64,000 bases of DNA, from NCBI RefSeq assembly GCF_040932485.1, contig NZ_JBFRBH010000001.1:930001-994000 (forward strand), read 5' to 3'. The DNA comes from Gymnodinialimonas sp. 202GB13-11. Lineage in GTDB: Bacteria > Pseudomonadota > Alphaproteobacteria > Rhodobacterales > Rhodobacteraceae. A program made the position numbers and the translations under genes. Shown piece by piece: positions 19,108 to 27,280 of the stretch. Under the pieces are notes generated by a model. That model was given only the letters and a program-made list of their open reading frames with translations. It did not search any database and was not told the DNA's origin. Every line of letters starts with the position of its first letter. Positions within the stretch are counted from its first letter, which is position 1.

Positions 19108-19512
19108 TTACAGCGCGTAGCGATCCACGCAAGATTGTACGGCCATCACTAACTCCCGCCCGTCGTCGGCAAGATACGGCGTGCCATCCCCGACCAATCG
19201 TGGGTAAAAGTTCGTCCGCGCGACGCTTTCGGCATGGCTGAAATAGCCTGCCGCCAGCTCTTCAATGGCGCTGAGGCTAGCATCGCCGCCTGCCTCCTGT
19301 ACCAAAGTCGCAGGCGGGCCGCCGAACGGCAGCGCCTCGACCTGCGCAAGATCGTTGGCGAATTCATAGGCATGGCCGTAAGCCGACAAGACCGCTGCGC
19401 AATGCAACGCCATCGCTTCGCCTTCGTCGGGCCAGTTCAGTGGTGAGGCCCCCGCGTGGGCGGCGGACAGGCACACGGCAACAGCCGCGGCCCAAAGCCG
19501 TGATTGACGCAT
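19108..19512 (-). CDS. Small exported protein of unknown function
   Basis: A 134-residue protein starting at ATG 19512 behind AAGGGGAAG, a good ribosome-binding site. It has a signal peptide ending in AHAGASP. The mature part has two cysteines (MALHCAAVLSAYG and VMAVQSCVDRYAL) near its ends and is mostly alpha-helical in character. No family is recognised. It precedes the two exported paralogues on the same strand with a 65-base gap, so the three may form one transcript that runs into cobT. Confidence 0.65.
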   Translation of the reverse strand: MRQSRLWAAAVAVCLSAAHAGASPLNWPDEGEAMALHCAAVLSAYGHAYEFANDLAQVEALPFGGPPATLVQEAGGDASLSAIEELAAGYFSHAESVARTNFYPRLVGDGTPYLADDGRELVMAVQSCVDRYAL

Positions 19513-19648
19513 TATCTTCCCCTTCACGTGATTGCAGTCGGATCGTTTTTCCGTCCGACCGTCGCGGGCACAGAATAGCAGACGGCGGAAATCCGCCCAA
19601 ATCACAAATGCAGGTGCCGTTGCGTTATGTTGCTGCCTTGCATGATCT

Positions 19649-20590
19649 TTAGGCGGTTACGAACCAATCTGGTTCGGCATTGGCACCACACAGCAGGACA
19701 CAGACACGCTCATCGGCAGCTGGCACATAGGCACGCGATGTGAGCGCGGCCAACGCGACCGCACTGCCGGGCTCGCCCACCAGCCGGGTGCCTTCCCATA
19801 GCCTCTGTGCCGCCTCGTAGGTTGCCGCATCGTCCACGATAACGGCCTCATCCACATGGTTGCGGATCGCCTCAAAACTGTCGACGCCAAGACGCGGCCC
19901 ACCAAGTGAGCCAGCCGCGACGCCGCTGGCAGAGACATCTATCTCCGGCCCCTCACGCAGCGACCGCTCCAACGTGTTCGTGCCTTCGGTCTCGACCGAG
20001 ACGATCTTGACCCGATCCCGCAACCAAGAGGCTACGCCGCCAATCAAGCCACCGCCGCCTGTGGAGACAAGGATCGTGTCGATCCCGCCGGTCTGCTCTT
20101 CGATCTCTCTAGCCACCGTGCCCTGGCCGGTTAGCGTCGGCACCGTGTCATAGGGATGAACCGACAGCGCACCGCTGTCCTCAGCAAATGCCGCATATTC
20201 CTCCATGCAGTCCGCGACGGAGCCATCCGTCAGCACAACTTCGCCTCCAAACGCGCGCATCCGGCGCAGTTTTTCTTCCTTCGCGATGGCTTTGGGCACG
20301 TAGATGCGGCTCTTGTGCCCCAGCTTAGTGGCCGCGTAAGCCACGGCCGCGCCGTGATTGCCGCCTGATGCGGCGACGATCCCAACCTCAGGCACCTCCC
20401 GCGTCAGCATGTTGAAGAATGCCCCGCGCACCTTGAAGGAACCGGTCACTTGCGTGTGCTCAAGCTTCAGCGTGATTGGGCCGGATAGGCCAAGCGCGTC
20501 CGCAGGAACGGACAGGATCGGCGTTTTGCGGATGTAAGGCGCGATCAAAGGCGCGGCGTCGGCAATCTCTTGGGGGGTAGGGTAGGGCAT
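19649..20590 (-). CDS. Threonine/serine dehydratase-like PLP enzyme
   Basis: A fold-type II PLP enzyme of 313 residues, expected to dehydrate threonine or serine to the oxo acid and ammonia; serine racemase or hydroxyaspartate dehydratase activity are alternatives. TGSFKVRGAFFNML near residue 50 carries the PLP lysine. ASGGNHGAAVAYA near 75 is the substrate-binding loop, and LVSTGGGGLIGGVASW near 180 is the phosphate-binding glycine loop. There is no C-terminal ACT domain, so it is the short catabolic type rather than the isoleucine-regulated biosynthetic enzyme. It sits inside the cobS-cobT interval with no clear functional link. Confidence 0.85.
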   Translation of the reverse strand: MPYPTPQEIADAAPLIAPYIRKTPILSVPADALGLSGPITLKLEHTQVTGSFKVRGAFFNMLTREVPEVGIVAASGGNHGAAVAYAATKLGHKSRIYVPKAIAKEEKLRRMRAFGGEVVLTDGSVADCMEEYAAFAEDSGALSVHPYDTVPTLTGQGTVAREIEEQTGGIDTILVSTGGGGLIGGVASWLRDRVKIVSVETEGTNTLERSLREGPEIDVSASGVAAGSLGGPRLGVDSFEAIRNHVDEAVIVDDAATYEAAQRLWEGTRLVGEPGSAVALAALTSRAYVPAADERVCVLLCGANAEPDWFVTA

Positions 20591-20632
20591 GGCCGGACGA
20601 TGGACCGAGGGGGCAGGGGCGTCAATCCGCTC

Positions 20633-21118
20633 TCAAAGGTCCGCGCACGGGTCCGATGGCGCAGGGGCCGCCGGTCGCCCCTCGATTCGGCGCGCAATCT
20701 CCTGACTCCGCCGCCAAATCCCGAGCGTGTTGCCGGGTAGCCCCACAGCATCGAGAACGGCGCCCTCAACAGCGCCTCGCACACGGCCCTGGACATGCTG
20801 GCCTGCACGACATTCCGCCTCCGCCCTGCTTTGCGGAATGACGGGGATGTTTGGCACACCTGGAATGTCGCTGAGGTTCACGCCCGGCGCGAGTTCGGGG
20901 TTCAGTTGCGCGTTGATATCAGGCGTTTGAATGTCCGCGACGATCGTACCGCGCGTGGCGCATTGCAGGCGCGTGCCCTGCGGGTCAGGCCCCAAGACTT
21001 GGCACACTTCGCCGTCCGCCAAGGTGATGGTCTGGCCCGGCGAATATGCTGGCTGGCAGGCCAGCAGGACCCCCAAACAGGGCAAAATGAAGATGGTGCG
21101 GTGCATGACAGAACGCAT
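20633..21118 (-). CDS. Putative lipoprotein of unknown function
   Basis: A 161-residue protein whose N-terminus FILPCLGVLLACQPAY fits a lipoprotein signal with cysteine in the LLAC lipobox. ATG 21106 is an alternative start. The mature part contains GQTITLADGEVCQVLGPD, a short beta-rich stretch with CATRGTIVADIQTPD, a proline-rich segment (GVPNIPVIPQS), then a basic helix-like region RAEAECRAGQHVQGRVRGAVEGAVLDAVG. No family is recognised. It is upstream of the dehydratase gene on the same strand. Confidence 0.65.
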   Translation of the reverse strand: MRSVMHRTIFILPCLGVLLACQPAYSPGQTITLADGEVCQVLGPDPQGTRLQCATRGTIVADIQTPDINAQLNPELAPGVNLSDIPGVPNIPVIPQSRAEAECRAGQHVQGRVRGAVEGAVLDAVGLPGNTLGIWRRSQEIARRIEGRPAAPAPSDPCADL

Positions 21119-21184
21119 GAAGTCGCATATCAGGGCCCTGCGTCGAGGGGAAAACCCGTGGCAACGGCCCCCTCATGCGCTTGT

Positions 21185-22138
21185 TCAGGGCGAAGGGCAC
21201 AACAATGCAGCACTTCCAGCGATGTTGTGACACGTTCGGGGCGGATAGGTCGTCTCGCTGACTTCGCCCGTTGCACCTGTGTCGCGATCCCGGAACATCA
21301 TGACGAACGCTTCGTCAAGCTGGTTTACGTTTACTAGGACCAAACCAAGATAGTAGCGGCCGAACGGATCTTGCGAATTGGTCTCCATCCGCTCCACGAG
21401 GTGTGCGACTTCGTCCGCTGTAAGGTCGGCGAACTGGGTCGGGGTTGGCAAAAGCAGATCGGTGGCAAGGGCCTCAGCAGGATCGATATTAGGCAGCAAC
21501 GAGTAGATTCCCAAGCCGTGCCGAACATCTTCAAGCGTCAACCCGGCCCGTCCGCTGACCGCTTGCAACAAGCCCTCAAGATCCGCCGCGAAATCCCCTG
21601 CCGCTAAAGCCTCGTCGATCCCTCGAATGACCGCCGTCAGCCGCTGACGACGCTCAAAATCGAAGGGCCGGGGATCAATATCATCACGCAGGGCCGTCAC
21701 GCGTGGCGGTGAAACATCTGGTAGCCGGTCCGCAGAAAGCTCCCGCTCCAACACCCGCCGCGACCGGTCCCAATCCTGGCAATCGGCTTGCGCCTGCCGC
21801 AGGATCGTCAGGAACGGTTCAGGTGGGTCACGCAACGGCTCTCCGCCACGACGCAGGACATCCACCGCGATATCATGCTCCGCCGCCCGCGCCTCTGACA
21901 GCGCCCGGATTCGATCCACTGATACTCCGGAATCTTCTGCTACATCCTCGATACGGATAATATTGCCGTAAAGGTCGACCTCAGAAGCCCCAAGCAGGCA
22001 GGCTGCCCCATACCAGGCAATTGCAAATCGTGCCTCTTCAACGGATTGGGGCGGGGAGAAGGGCTGGTCTCCCGGCGGGCTCGCCTGCGCAGCCCCAACA
22101 CTCAAGACAGCTCCCAGCAAAAGCGCCGCTGCCCTCAT
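21185..22138 (-). CDS. Exported protein of unknown function, cobS operon
   Basis: A 317-residue protein from ATG 22138, which overlaps the stop of the preceding small membrane-protein gene as ATGA. A signal peptide (LLLGAVLSVGAAQAS) is followed by a helical mature part with cysteines in WYGAACLLGASEVDLYG and LRQAQADCQDWDRSRR, and a tryptophan/tyrosine-poor C-terminal part ending in CHNIAGSAALLCPSP. No catalytic motif is visible. The overlap chain cobS - small membrane protein - this gene implies one operon, but a direct link to cobalamin synthesis is only an inference from position. Confidence 0.7.
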   Translation of the reverse strand: MRAAALLLGAVLSVGAAQASPPGDQPFSPPQSVEEARFAIAWYGAACLLGASEVDLYGNIIRIEDVAEDSGVSVDRIRALSEARAAEHDIAVDVLRRGGEPLRDPPEPFLTILRQAQADCQDWDRSRRVLERELSADRLPDVSPPRVTALRDDIDPRPFDFERRQRLTAVIRGIDEALAAGDFAADLEGLLQAVSGRAGLTLEDVRHGLGIYSLLPNIDPAEALATDLLLPTPTQFADLTADEVAHLVERMETNSQDPFGRYYLGLVLVNVNQLDEAFVMMFRDRDTGATGEVSETTYPPRTCHNIAGSAALLCPSP

Positions 22139-22446
22139 ACCTGACCTGCCGCTACGATGTTTGCAGAATTCAGCACAACGAATGCCGCAAAGGCCACGAT
22201 GAAGAACCCAAGCCCGGGCCGTTTCCGCCACAAAAGACCAAGGCACCCCAATAACAAAGGGATCGCGATTAATCCGAGCGAAAAGCCAATGAAACCGGCC
22301 CAATCAAAGCCCGATGCAACGCCTTCAGATAAGATAATGTAAAGCGGAAAGCCCGCCTGCAGACCCCAAAGCAGAATGAACGTGAACAGCACCCACCACC
22401 CCGTCCGGCGACGCGGGCGGGGGGTCGTATCCGTGTCTTCAGCCAA
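22135..22446 (-). CDS. Small membrane protein of unknown function, cobS operon
   Basis: A 103-residue protein with a TTG start at 22446 that overlaps the last codons of cobS, so translation is probably coupled. The N-terminal tail is polar and basic ([10 protein letters not shown]). It is followed by three likely membrane helices: [34 protein letters not shown] and [18 protein letters not shown]. No family is recognised. Its position directly behind cobS resembles other Rhodobacteraceae cobalamin loci, where small membrane proteins of unknown function occur. A cobalt uptake accessory role is conceivable but unsupported by motifs. Confidence 0.65.
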   Translation of the reverse strand: MAEDTDTTPRPRRRTGWWVLFTFILLWGLQAGFPLYIILSEGVASGFDWAGFIGFSLGLIAIPLLLGCLGLLWRKRPGLGFFIVAFAAFVVLNSANIVAAGQV

Positions 22447-23428
22447 GGCTCATCGAGGCAGCGCTTTCGGGCAGTTCCTCGTCAAAGCAACGCTGGTAGA
22501 ACTCTGCGACTGTCTGGCGCTCAAGCTCGTCACATTTGTTGAGGAACGAGACGCGGAAAGCGTAGCCCACATCGCGGAAGATCTCGGCATTCTGCGCCCA
22601 GTTGATGATCGTCCGCGGGCTCATCACGGTCGAAAGCTCGCCGTTCATAAATGCCGTCCGCGTAAGCTCACCCACCGTGACCATCTGGTTCATCGTCTTG
22701 CGCCCGGCTTCGGTGTTGTAATGCGGGCATTTGGCCAGAACGATGTTCACCTCGGCGTCATGGCTAAGGTAGTTCAGTGTCGCCACGAGGCTCCACCGGT
22801 CCATCTGCGCTTGGTTGATCTGCTGCACGCCATGATAAAGGCCGGTTGTATCGCCCAGACCGACAGTGTTGGCCGTGGCGAACAGGCGGAAGTTCGGGTT
22901 CGGCGTGATGATCTCGTTCTGGTCCATCAGCGTCAGCTTGCCGTCATGCTCCAGCACGCGCTGGATCACGAACATCACGTCCGCACGGCCCGCGTCGTAT
23001 TCGTCGAACACGATCGCAACCGGGTTGCGTAGCGCCCAAGGCAGGATGCCTTCGTGGAATTCGGTGACCTGCTTGCCGTCGCGCAGCTTGATCGCGTCCT
23101 TACCGATCAAGTCGATCCGGCTGATATGGCTGTCGAGGTTTACACGCACCGTCGGCCAGTTAAGCCGCGCGCCGACCTGTTCGATGTGCGTGGATTTACC
23201 TGTGCCGTGGTAGCCCTGAACCATAACGCGGCGGTTGTTGTTGAAGCCAGCAAGGATCGCCATCGTGGTGTCGGGGTCGAACTTGTAGGTGCTGTCCACC
23301 TCAGGCACGCGGTCGGTGCGGTCAGCAAAGCCCTTCACCTTCATATCGGTGTCGATGCCAAACACTTCCCGAACCGAGATCTCTTCGGTTGGCTTTGCAT
23401 CGATGTTCAAGCTGCTTCCGTCGGCCAT
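22439..23428 (-). CDS. cobS: Aerobic cobaltochelatase subunit CobS
   Basis: The AAA+ ATPase subunit of the CobNST cobalt chelatase. The product is 329 residues from ATG 23428, which has GAGGG upstream. The N-terminal [18 protein letters not shown] is typical of CobS. Walker A is [14 protein letters not shown] near residue 74, Walker [11 protein letters not shown] near 137, and the sensor region [17 protein letters not shown] near 175. The C-terminal end [14 protein letters not shown] is the conserved CobS tail. Two short genes overlap its end. Together with cobT it shows the aerobic cobalamin route. Confidence 0.96.
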   Translation of the reverse strand: MADGSSLNIDAKPTEEISVREVFGIDTDMKVKGFADRTDRVPEVDSTYKFDPDTTMAILAGFNNNRRVMVQGYHGTGKSTHIEQVGARLNWPTVRVNLDSHISRIDLIGKDAIKLRDGKQVTEFHEGILPWALRNPVAIVFDEYDAGRADVMFVIQRVLEHDGKLTLMDQNEIITPNPNFRLFATANTVGLGDTTGLYHGVQQINQAQMDRWSLVATLNYLSHDAEVNIVLAKCPHYNTEAGRKTMNQMVTVGELTRTAFMNGELSTVMSPRTIINWAQNAEIFRDVGYAFRVSFLNKCDELERQTVAEFYQRCFDEELPESAASMSLG

Positions 23429-23564
23429 GGTGCCCTCAAATTCGTCGGATATTCGCGTCGCGTCGGGATGCAACATATATCGGGGGGCTGCAAGGGGAAG
23501 GGGTGGTTGGATCGATGCAGAATTGTGATTGGAATTATAACGATTGGCGTGCTTCTGTCAGGGG

Positions 23565-24107
23565 ATGGCGACGCCGCAAGACCTTGAAAACATTATGGCC
23601 CGGATCAAGCTCCGGGACCGCGCGGCATTCTCCGAGCTCTACTCCGCCACCTCAGCGAAACTTTTTGGCGTGGCCTTGCGTGTCTTGAAGGACCGCGCGG
23701 CGGCGGAGGACGTCTTGCAAGAGGTCTTTGTTAAGATCTGGAACAAAGCAGACCGCTACGCCGTGACGGGGCATAGCCCGATGACCTGGCTGATCACCAT
23801 CGCCCGCAACACGGCGATTGATCGGCTTCGGGCGTCTGGCCCCGCGACAGAGGACGTGGATGAGGTTCTTGGCCTCGCCGCCGCCGGGCCAACGCCCGAA
23901 CAGGCAGCGGTGGCTGCAGGTGAAGCCCGACGGATTGTCGAGTGTTTGGGGGAATTGGAGGCTGACCGCGCTGAAGCTGTGCGGGGGTTCTATTTGGAAG
24001 GCTATTCCTATCAGGAGGTCGCCGAGCGGTATGATGTACCGCTCAACACAATGAAAACCTGGCTGCGACGCAGCCTGATGAGCTTGAGGGAGTGCCTCGC
24101 GTCTTGA
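23565..24107 (+). CDS. ECF-type RNA polymerase sigma factor (SigK/RpoE-like)
   Basis: An extracytoplasmic-function sigma factor of 180 residues. Region 2 is visible as FSELYSATSAKLFGVALRVLKDRAAAEDVLQEVFVKIW and the following MTWLITIARNTAIDRLR. Region 4 is RGFYLEGYSYQEVAERY with the recognition helix VPLNTMKTWLRRSLMSLRE. There is no region 3, as expected of ECF factors. The start ATG 23565 follows AGGGG immediately, which is too close for a good site; ATG 23595 and a TTG at 23544 are alternatives. The next gene overlaps it and encodes an RskA-like anti-sigma factor, the usual arrangement of the SigK/RskA pair. Confidence 0.9.
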   Translation: MATPQDLENIMARIKLRDRAAFSELYSATSAKLFGVALRVLKDRAAAEDVLQEVFVKIWNKADRYAVTGHSPMTWLITIARNTAIDRLRASGPATEDVDEVLGLAAAGPTPEQAAVAAGEARRIVECLGELEADRAEAVRGFYLEGYSYQEVAERYDVPLNTMKTWLRRSLMSLRECLAS

Positions 24108-24865
24108 CCGACCGCTACGACATATCGCCCGAGATGGGGGTCCTTGCGGCGGAATACGTCCTTGGCACGATGTCGGCTGAGACGCGAGCGGCATTCAAGG
24201 CGCGTCTGGTCAATGAGCCTGCTTTGGTCGAAGAGGTCCGCGCGTGGGAGGCTTATTTCGCCACAATGGCCGAGCTTGAGGTCGAGGAAGTGACGCCGCC
24301 TGCACGTATCCAACGGGCTTTGGAGGCTCAGCTTTTCGGTGAACCTGCCGGTGCGGTCGAGGCCGCCACGCAATCGATCTGGGAAAAGGTCTCGTTCTGG
24401 CGCGGCGTGTCCCTGGCCTCCAGCGCCGTGGCCGTCGTTGCCCTTGGCGTGGCCGTGCTGCCGTACATCCAGCCGCCCGATCCCGGTGCGATGCCTGAAG
24501 GGCTGGATGCCACAGGGATTCCGGATGGCACGATCCTCATGACGCATTTGATCCCGACCGAGAACAGTACCCTTGGCCTTGCCGTGACGCGCGAACCCTC
24601 AGGGCAGTTGCAGGTGCGCCGGGTCGCGGGCGACATGTCCGATGGCCGCGCGCAGGAGCTTTGGCTGATCGTGGGCGACGGTGCACCGGTCTCGCTTGGC
24701 CTGCTGGGTGAGGACCCGTTGACGACCATCGACCCCGATCCGCAGGTTGCCCGATTGTTTGAAGCCGGCGCGGTCCTTGCCATTTCGGATGAACCAGCGG
24801 GCGGCTCCCCCACCGGGGCACCCACGGGTGAGGTTCTTGCACTGGGCACGCTTGTCGCCCTCTGA
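24092..24865 (+). CDS. Anti-sigma factor, RskA-like (anti-sigma-K family)
   Basis: A 257-residue membrane protein. The N-terminal cytoplasmic part has the helical pattern LAAEYVLGTMSAETRAAFKARL, typical of anti-sigma-K domains. One membrane helix follows near 107-125 (SLASSAVAVVALGVAVL). The periplasmic C-terminal part contains the RskA-domain sequence QELWLIVGDGAPVSLGLLG and ends in GEVLALGTLVAL. The zinc-binding H-x3-C-x2-C motif of ZAS anti-sigma factors is absent. The GTG start at 24092 and a TTG at 24104 that overlaps the sigma-factor stop are both possible. Release of the sigma factor would require regulated proteolysis by analogy with RskA. Confidence 0.82.
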   Translation: MPRVLTDRYDISPEMGVLAAEYVLGTMSAETRAAFKARLVNEPALVEEVRAWEAYFATMAELEVEEVTPPARIQRALEAQLFGEPAGAVEAATQSIWEKVSFWRGVSLASSAVAVVALGVAVLPYIQPPDPGAMPEGLDATGIPDGTILMTHLIPTENSTLGLAVTREPSGQLQVRRVAGDMSDGRAQELWLIVGDGAPVSLGLLGEDPLTTIDPDPQVARLFEAGAVLAISDEPAGGSPTGAPTGEVLALGTLVAL

Positions 24866-25258
24866 TCGGCTCAGAGGCCTGCCATCACGCACCTGTGTTC
24901 CCGGATTTTACATTTTATCGCAACGATTTAGCGGCATTAAGCAGCAATCATTGGGACTGCCTGAAACCTCCCATGCCGTCCAACCGTGACTCCCTGCAAG
25001 CCCGGCAATCCCGCCGGGCAATGGTTCCGTAATGGCGGGCTGCATGGTCAGGGAGGCGTGTGGACCCGTCCGGCGGAGGGAAGCGGACATAACCGCCCCT
25101 TCGCCACCCTTCTTGTCCCCAACCTCCCTGCACAAAGTCTGCGCGAGCCCGGCGGCCCTGTCCCGTGTCCCGGGGTGTCCCCTAGGTGCGCAGACAGAAA
25201 GGCCGGGCAATGCGCCCGGCCTTTCGACTGTCTCAATGTCGGTGCTGTGCGGTCAGCG
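24866..25258. other. Gene-free stretch between the anti-sigma gene and the pseudoprotease gene
   Basis: I find no convincing coding region in these 393 bases. It holds a perfect hairpin GCCCGGC/GCCGGGC at 25000-25006 and 25013-25019 with a six-base loop and no T-run, and the strong hairpin at 25197-25225. A and T richness near 24900-24950 (TTTTACATTTTATCG) would fit a promoter, but no gene follows on the plus strand. A small RNA is possible. I checked for SRP RNA, tmRNA and RNase P signatures by eye and saw none. Confidence 0.5.
25197..25225. terminator. Bidirectional-looking hairpin terminator
   Basis: GAAAGGCCGGGC at 25197-25208 pairs perfectly with GCCCGGCCTTTC at 25214-25225 around loop AATGC. 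It is 33 bases beyond the stop of the minus-strand gene at 25259, so it most likely ends that transcript. The AAA/TTT ends give a short U-run in either direction. Confidence 0.75.
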
Positions 25259-27049
25259 TCAGTTCCAGCAGCTCACGCGAACCGTCATGTCGGCGGCCTC
25301 ACGGCTCAGGTTTTCGCGGTTCAACGCACCTGCGGGCTGCCCAACCGTTAGACCAACGCCGGCTTCCTGCAACAGCGCGATCAGCTGATCCGAGCGCAAT
25401 GCCAGTGTCACCTCATCGGGCAGGGTGCGCCCTTCAACCGTGCCGGGAAGGACCATGCCGATGACATTTCCGGTCACATCCAGAACCGGGCCACCGGCCT
25501 CGGTATCTGCCGTTGCCACTTCCAGCCGCTGCACGGTTTCTTCACCATTCACACCACGCAAATCGGCCAGACGTCCGAAGGTTGTCGAAGCCGCCGAAAG
25601 CGCGCCGCCGAAAGGATAGCCGGCGACTGCAATATCAGACCGCAACCGGGCCGGGCTGTCTGCCATCCGCGCAAAGCCAAGCGGTGCCAGCGCCTGTGTC
25701 GGGCGCAGCACGACAATCCCAAGTGCATCATCGCGGAACGTGACCGACGCGTCATAGGCATTGTCGATCAGGATTTGCTGGCACTGACCGGCAACTTCCG
25801 TTGTGGTCAAAACCGTGCCTTGCGCATCCAGGAAGAAACCCGTGCGCACCAGATCGGGGGAACGGACGGTAAGGCCGGAGACCATGTCGATGCTTTCATC
25901 CAGCCCCTCAGGCACCGCAGCCGGGTCCAACGCGCCGTCAACGGCCTGGAAGGTTTCCTGCATCATCGGCAGGACGCGGGCGATCTGATCGTCCGCCGAA
26001 GGCTCCCAGATCAACGTGAAACCCTTCACGGCCCCGCCCACAAGACGCGCTTCGGTGTGGCTGCGTAGGTCTTGCGATTGGCCCGTCAGCAGGAAGCTGT
26101 CACCCTGCCGTTCACGCTCACCTTCCAGGGGCACGATCTCAAGCGTTTGCATGATCTCATAAAGGCCAAACAGCGTCGCACGATCGCCCGGCTGACTGAT
26201 CAACATGACACGCACGCCGCTATCGTTGATCTCTTCGTACTGCGCGAAGGGGAAGTTGTAGCTGTCGAACGCCACCATGGCCATTGGCAGGTCCATCTGG
26301 ATGCCCGCGCGCTGATCCAGCACGTTCTGCATCCCCAACGCGGCGAGCTCGCCGTTATATTCGTTCAGCAACTGTGCGCGCTGGCGAGTCGTCAGAATAC
26401 CCGTAGGCTCCATCCCGCGGTCAATCTGATACGCTTCCATTGAGCCGCGCGTGCCGGGGCCGAATGCGCCGTCGATGCCGCCGGTGTAAAAGCCGAACCA
26501 CTGCAACGCGATCTGCAATTCGTCCCGCTGTTCGCGGGTCAGCTGGCCTTCCGACTGCCGCGCTTCTTGCGGTGTCTCGTCTGGGATATCAACCGGCTCT
26601 GGCTCTTCCTCGGCAACGGCCACTTCCTCGACCGCTTCTTCCACAGCAGGCTCTTCATTCAGCGCCGCTTCCGTCGAAACCGCGGTATCACCCTGCAACG
26701 TGTTCGTACCGACCGGGAAGAACTGGGTCGCATAAAGATCGCCATCTTCAAGGAACGAGTCCCGTGGGATCAGCCCCTGCGCCAGCAGCTGACGCAGCAC
26801 AGTCTGGCCAACATCCGGCTCATACGGCCCCAGCGCCACAGCATAGAGGCCGGTGGTCGCCCGAAACCCGTTCACATTCTCAACCAGTTGCGAATAGGCC
26901 CGCACGCGCTGTTCGGCGGCGGCAAGGGATTGGTGCGCCTCAATCTGCACCCACACACGGTCCTGCGCCTGCGCGCTCCCCACAGTCAGAACGCCAAAAA
27001 CGGCCACAAACGTCAGGGCGAGAGCCCCCCGCAAAATACGCATCGCCAT
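25259..27049 (-). CDS. Exported peptidoglycan-binding protein with a degenerate trypsin-like protease domain
   Basis: A 596-residue exported protein. After a signal peptide (ends GSAQAQD) there is a SPOR-like segment VWVQIEAHQSLAAAEQRVRAY (about 27-105), an acidic linker, and a PG_binding_1-type repeat near 176-230 (LQWFGFYTGGIDGAFGPGTRGSMEAYQ split by the motif). From about 400 to 590 it follows the trypsin/HtrA fold. The position of the catalytic serine in the usual G-x-S-G-G-P is ADTEAGGPVLD, so serine is replaced by alanine. The position of the histidine (TTxHV) is TVLTTTEV, giving glutamate. It is therefore predicted to be a pseudoprotease that binds cell wall. ATG 27043 is an alternative start. 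Confidence 0.85.
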   Translation of the reverse strand: MAMRILRGALALTFVAVFGVLTVGSAQAQDRVWVQIEAHQSLAAAEQRVRAYSQLVENVNGFRATTGLYAVALGPYEPDVGQTVLRQLLAQGLIPRDSFLEDGDLYATQFFPVGTNTLQGDTAVSTEAALNEEPAVEEAVEEVAVAEEEPEPVDIPDETPQEARQSEGQLTREQRDELQIALQWFGFYTGGIDGAFGPGTRGSMEAYQIDRGMEPTGILTTRQRAQLLNEYNGELAALGMQNVLDQRAGIQMDLPMAMVAFDSYNFPFAQYEEINDSGVRVMLISQPGDRATLFGLYEIMQTLEIVPLEGERERQGDSFLLTGQSQDLRSHTEARLVGGAVKGFTLIWEPSADDQIARVLPMMQETFQAVDGALDPAAVPEGLDESIDMVSGLTVRSPDLVRTGFFLDAQGTVLTTTEVAGQCQQILIDNAYDASVTFRDDALGIVVLRPTQALAPLGFARMADSPARLRSDIAVAGYPFGGALSAASTTFGRLADLRGVNGEETVQRLEVATADTEAGGPVLDVTGNVIGMVLPGTVEGRTLPDEVTLALRSDQLIALLQEAGVGLTVGQPAGALNRENLSREAADMTVRVSCWN

Positions 27050-27090
27050 GATTATTATCGAAACCCTGTTCTTAGATACCGTGTCTATCC

Positions 27091-27157
27091 GCGCGCCGGT
27101 GAATGCAGGCAGCAAGCGGTCCGAGCGCGACGTTATCTTTGCGCGCCTGTGAATGCA
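27091..27157. repeat. Direct repeat pair, exactly 50 bp apart
   Basis: GCGCGCCGGTGAATGCA at 27091-27107 and GCGCGCCTGTGAATGCA at 27141-27157 differ in one base of 17. They lie 42 and 92 bases upstream of the minus-strand pseudoprotease start and also upstream of glyQ on the plus strand. The repeat is seen; a regulatory role is inference. Confidence 0.5.
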
Positions 27158-27280
27158 CCCTGATTCCCGATAGTTTTCCACAAGGCGTGGCTTAGATGGG
27201 ACATGCGCGCGACCGGCCCGCGTTGACCCTTGCGGCGCACGGGTCTACTCAGGCGCCGAACCCGACGCCGGAGCTTTGAT

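Noticed and set aside
23500-23565. ECF-type promoter GGAAT upstream of the sigma factor gene
   Set aside because: GGAAT is present near 23531, but no convincing -10 element at the right spacing was found.
24866-25258. Possible SRP RNA or RNase P RNA, because of GGTCAGGGAGG-like and hairpin sequences
   Set aside because: The conserved SRP RNA tetraloop region and the RNase P GAGGAAAGTCC element are absent.
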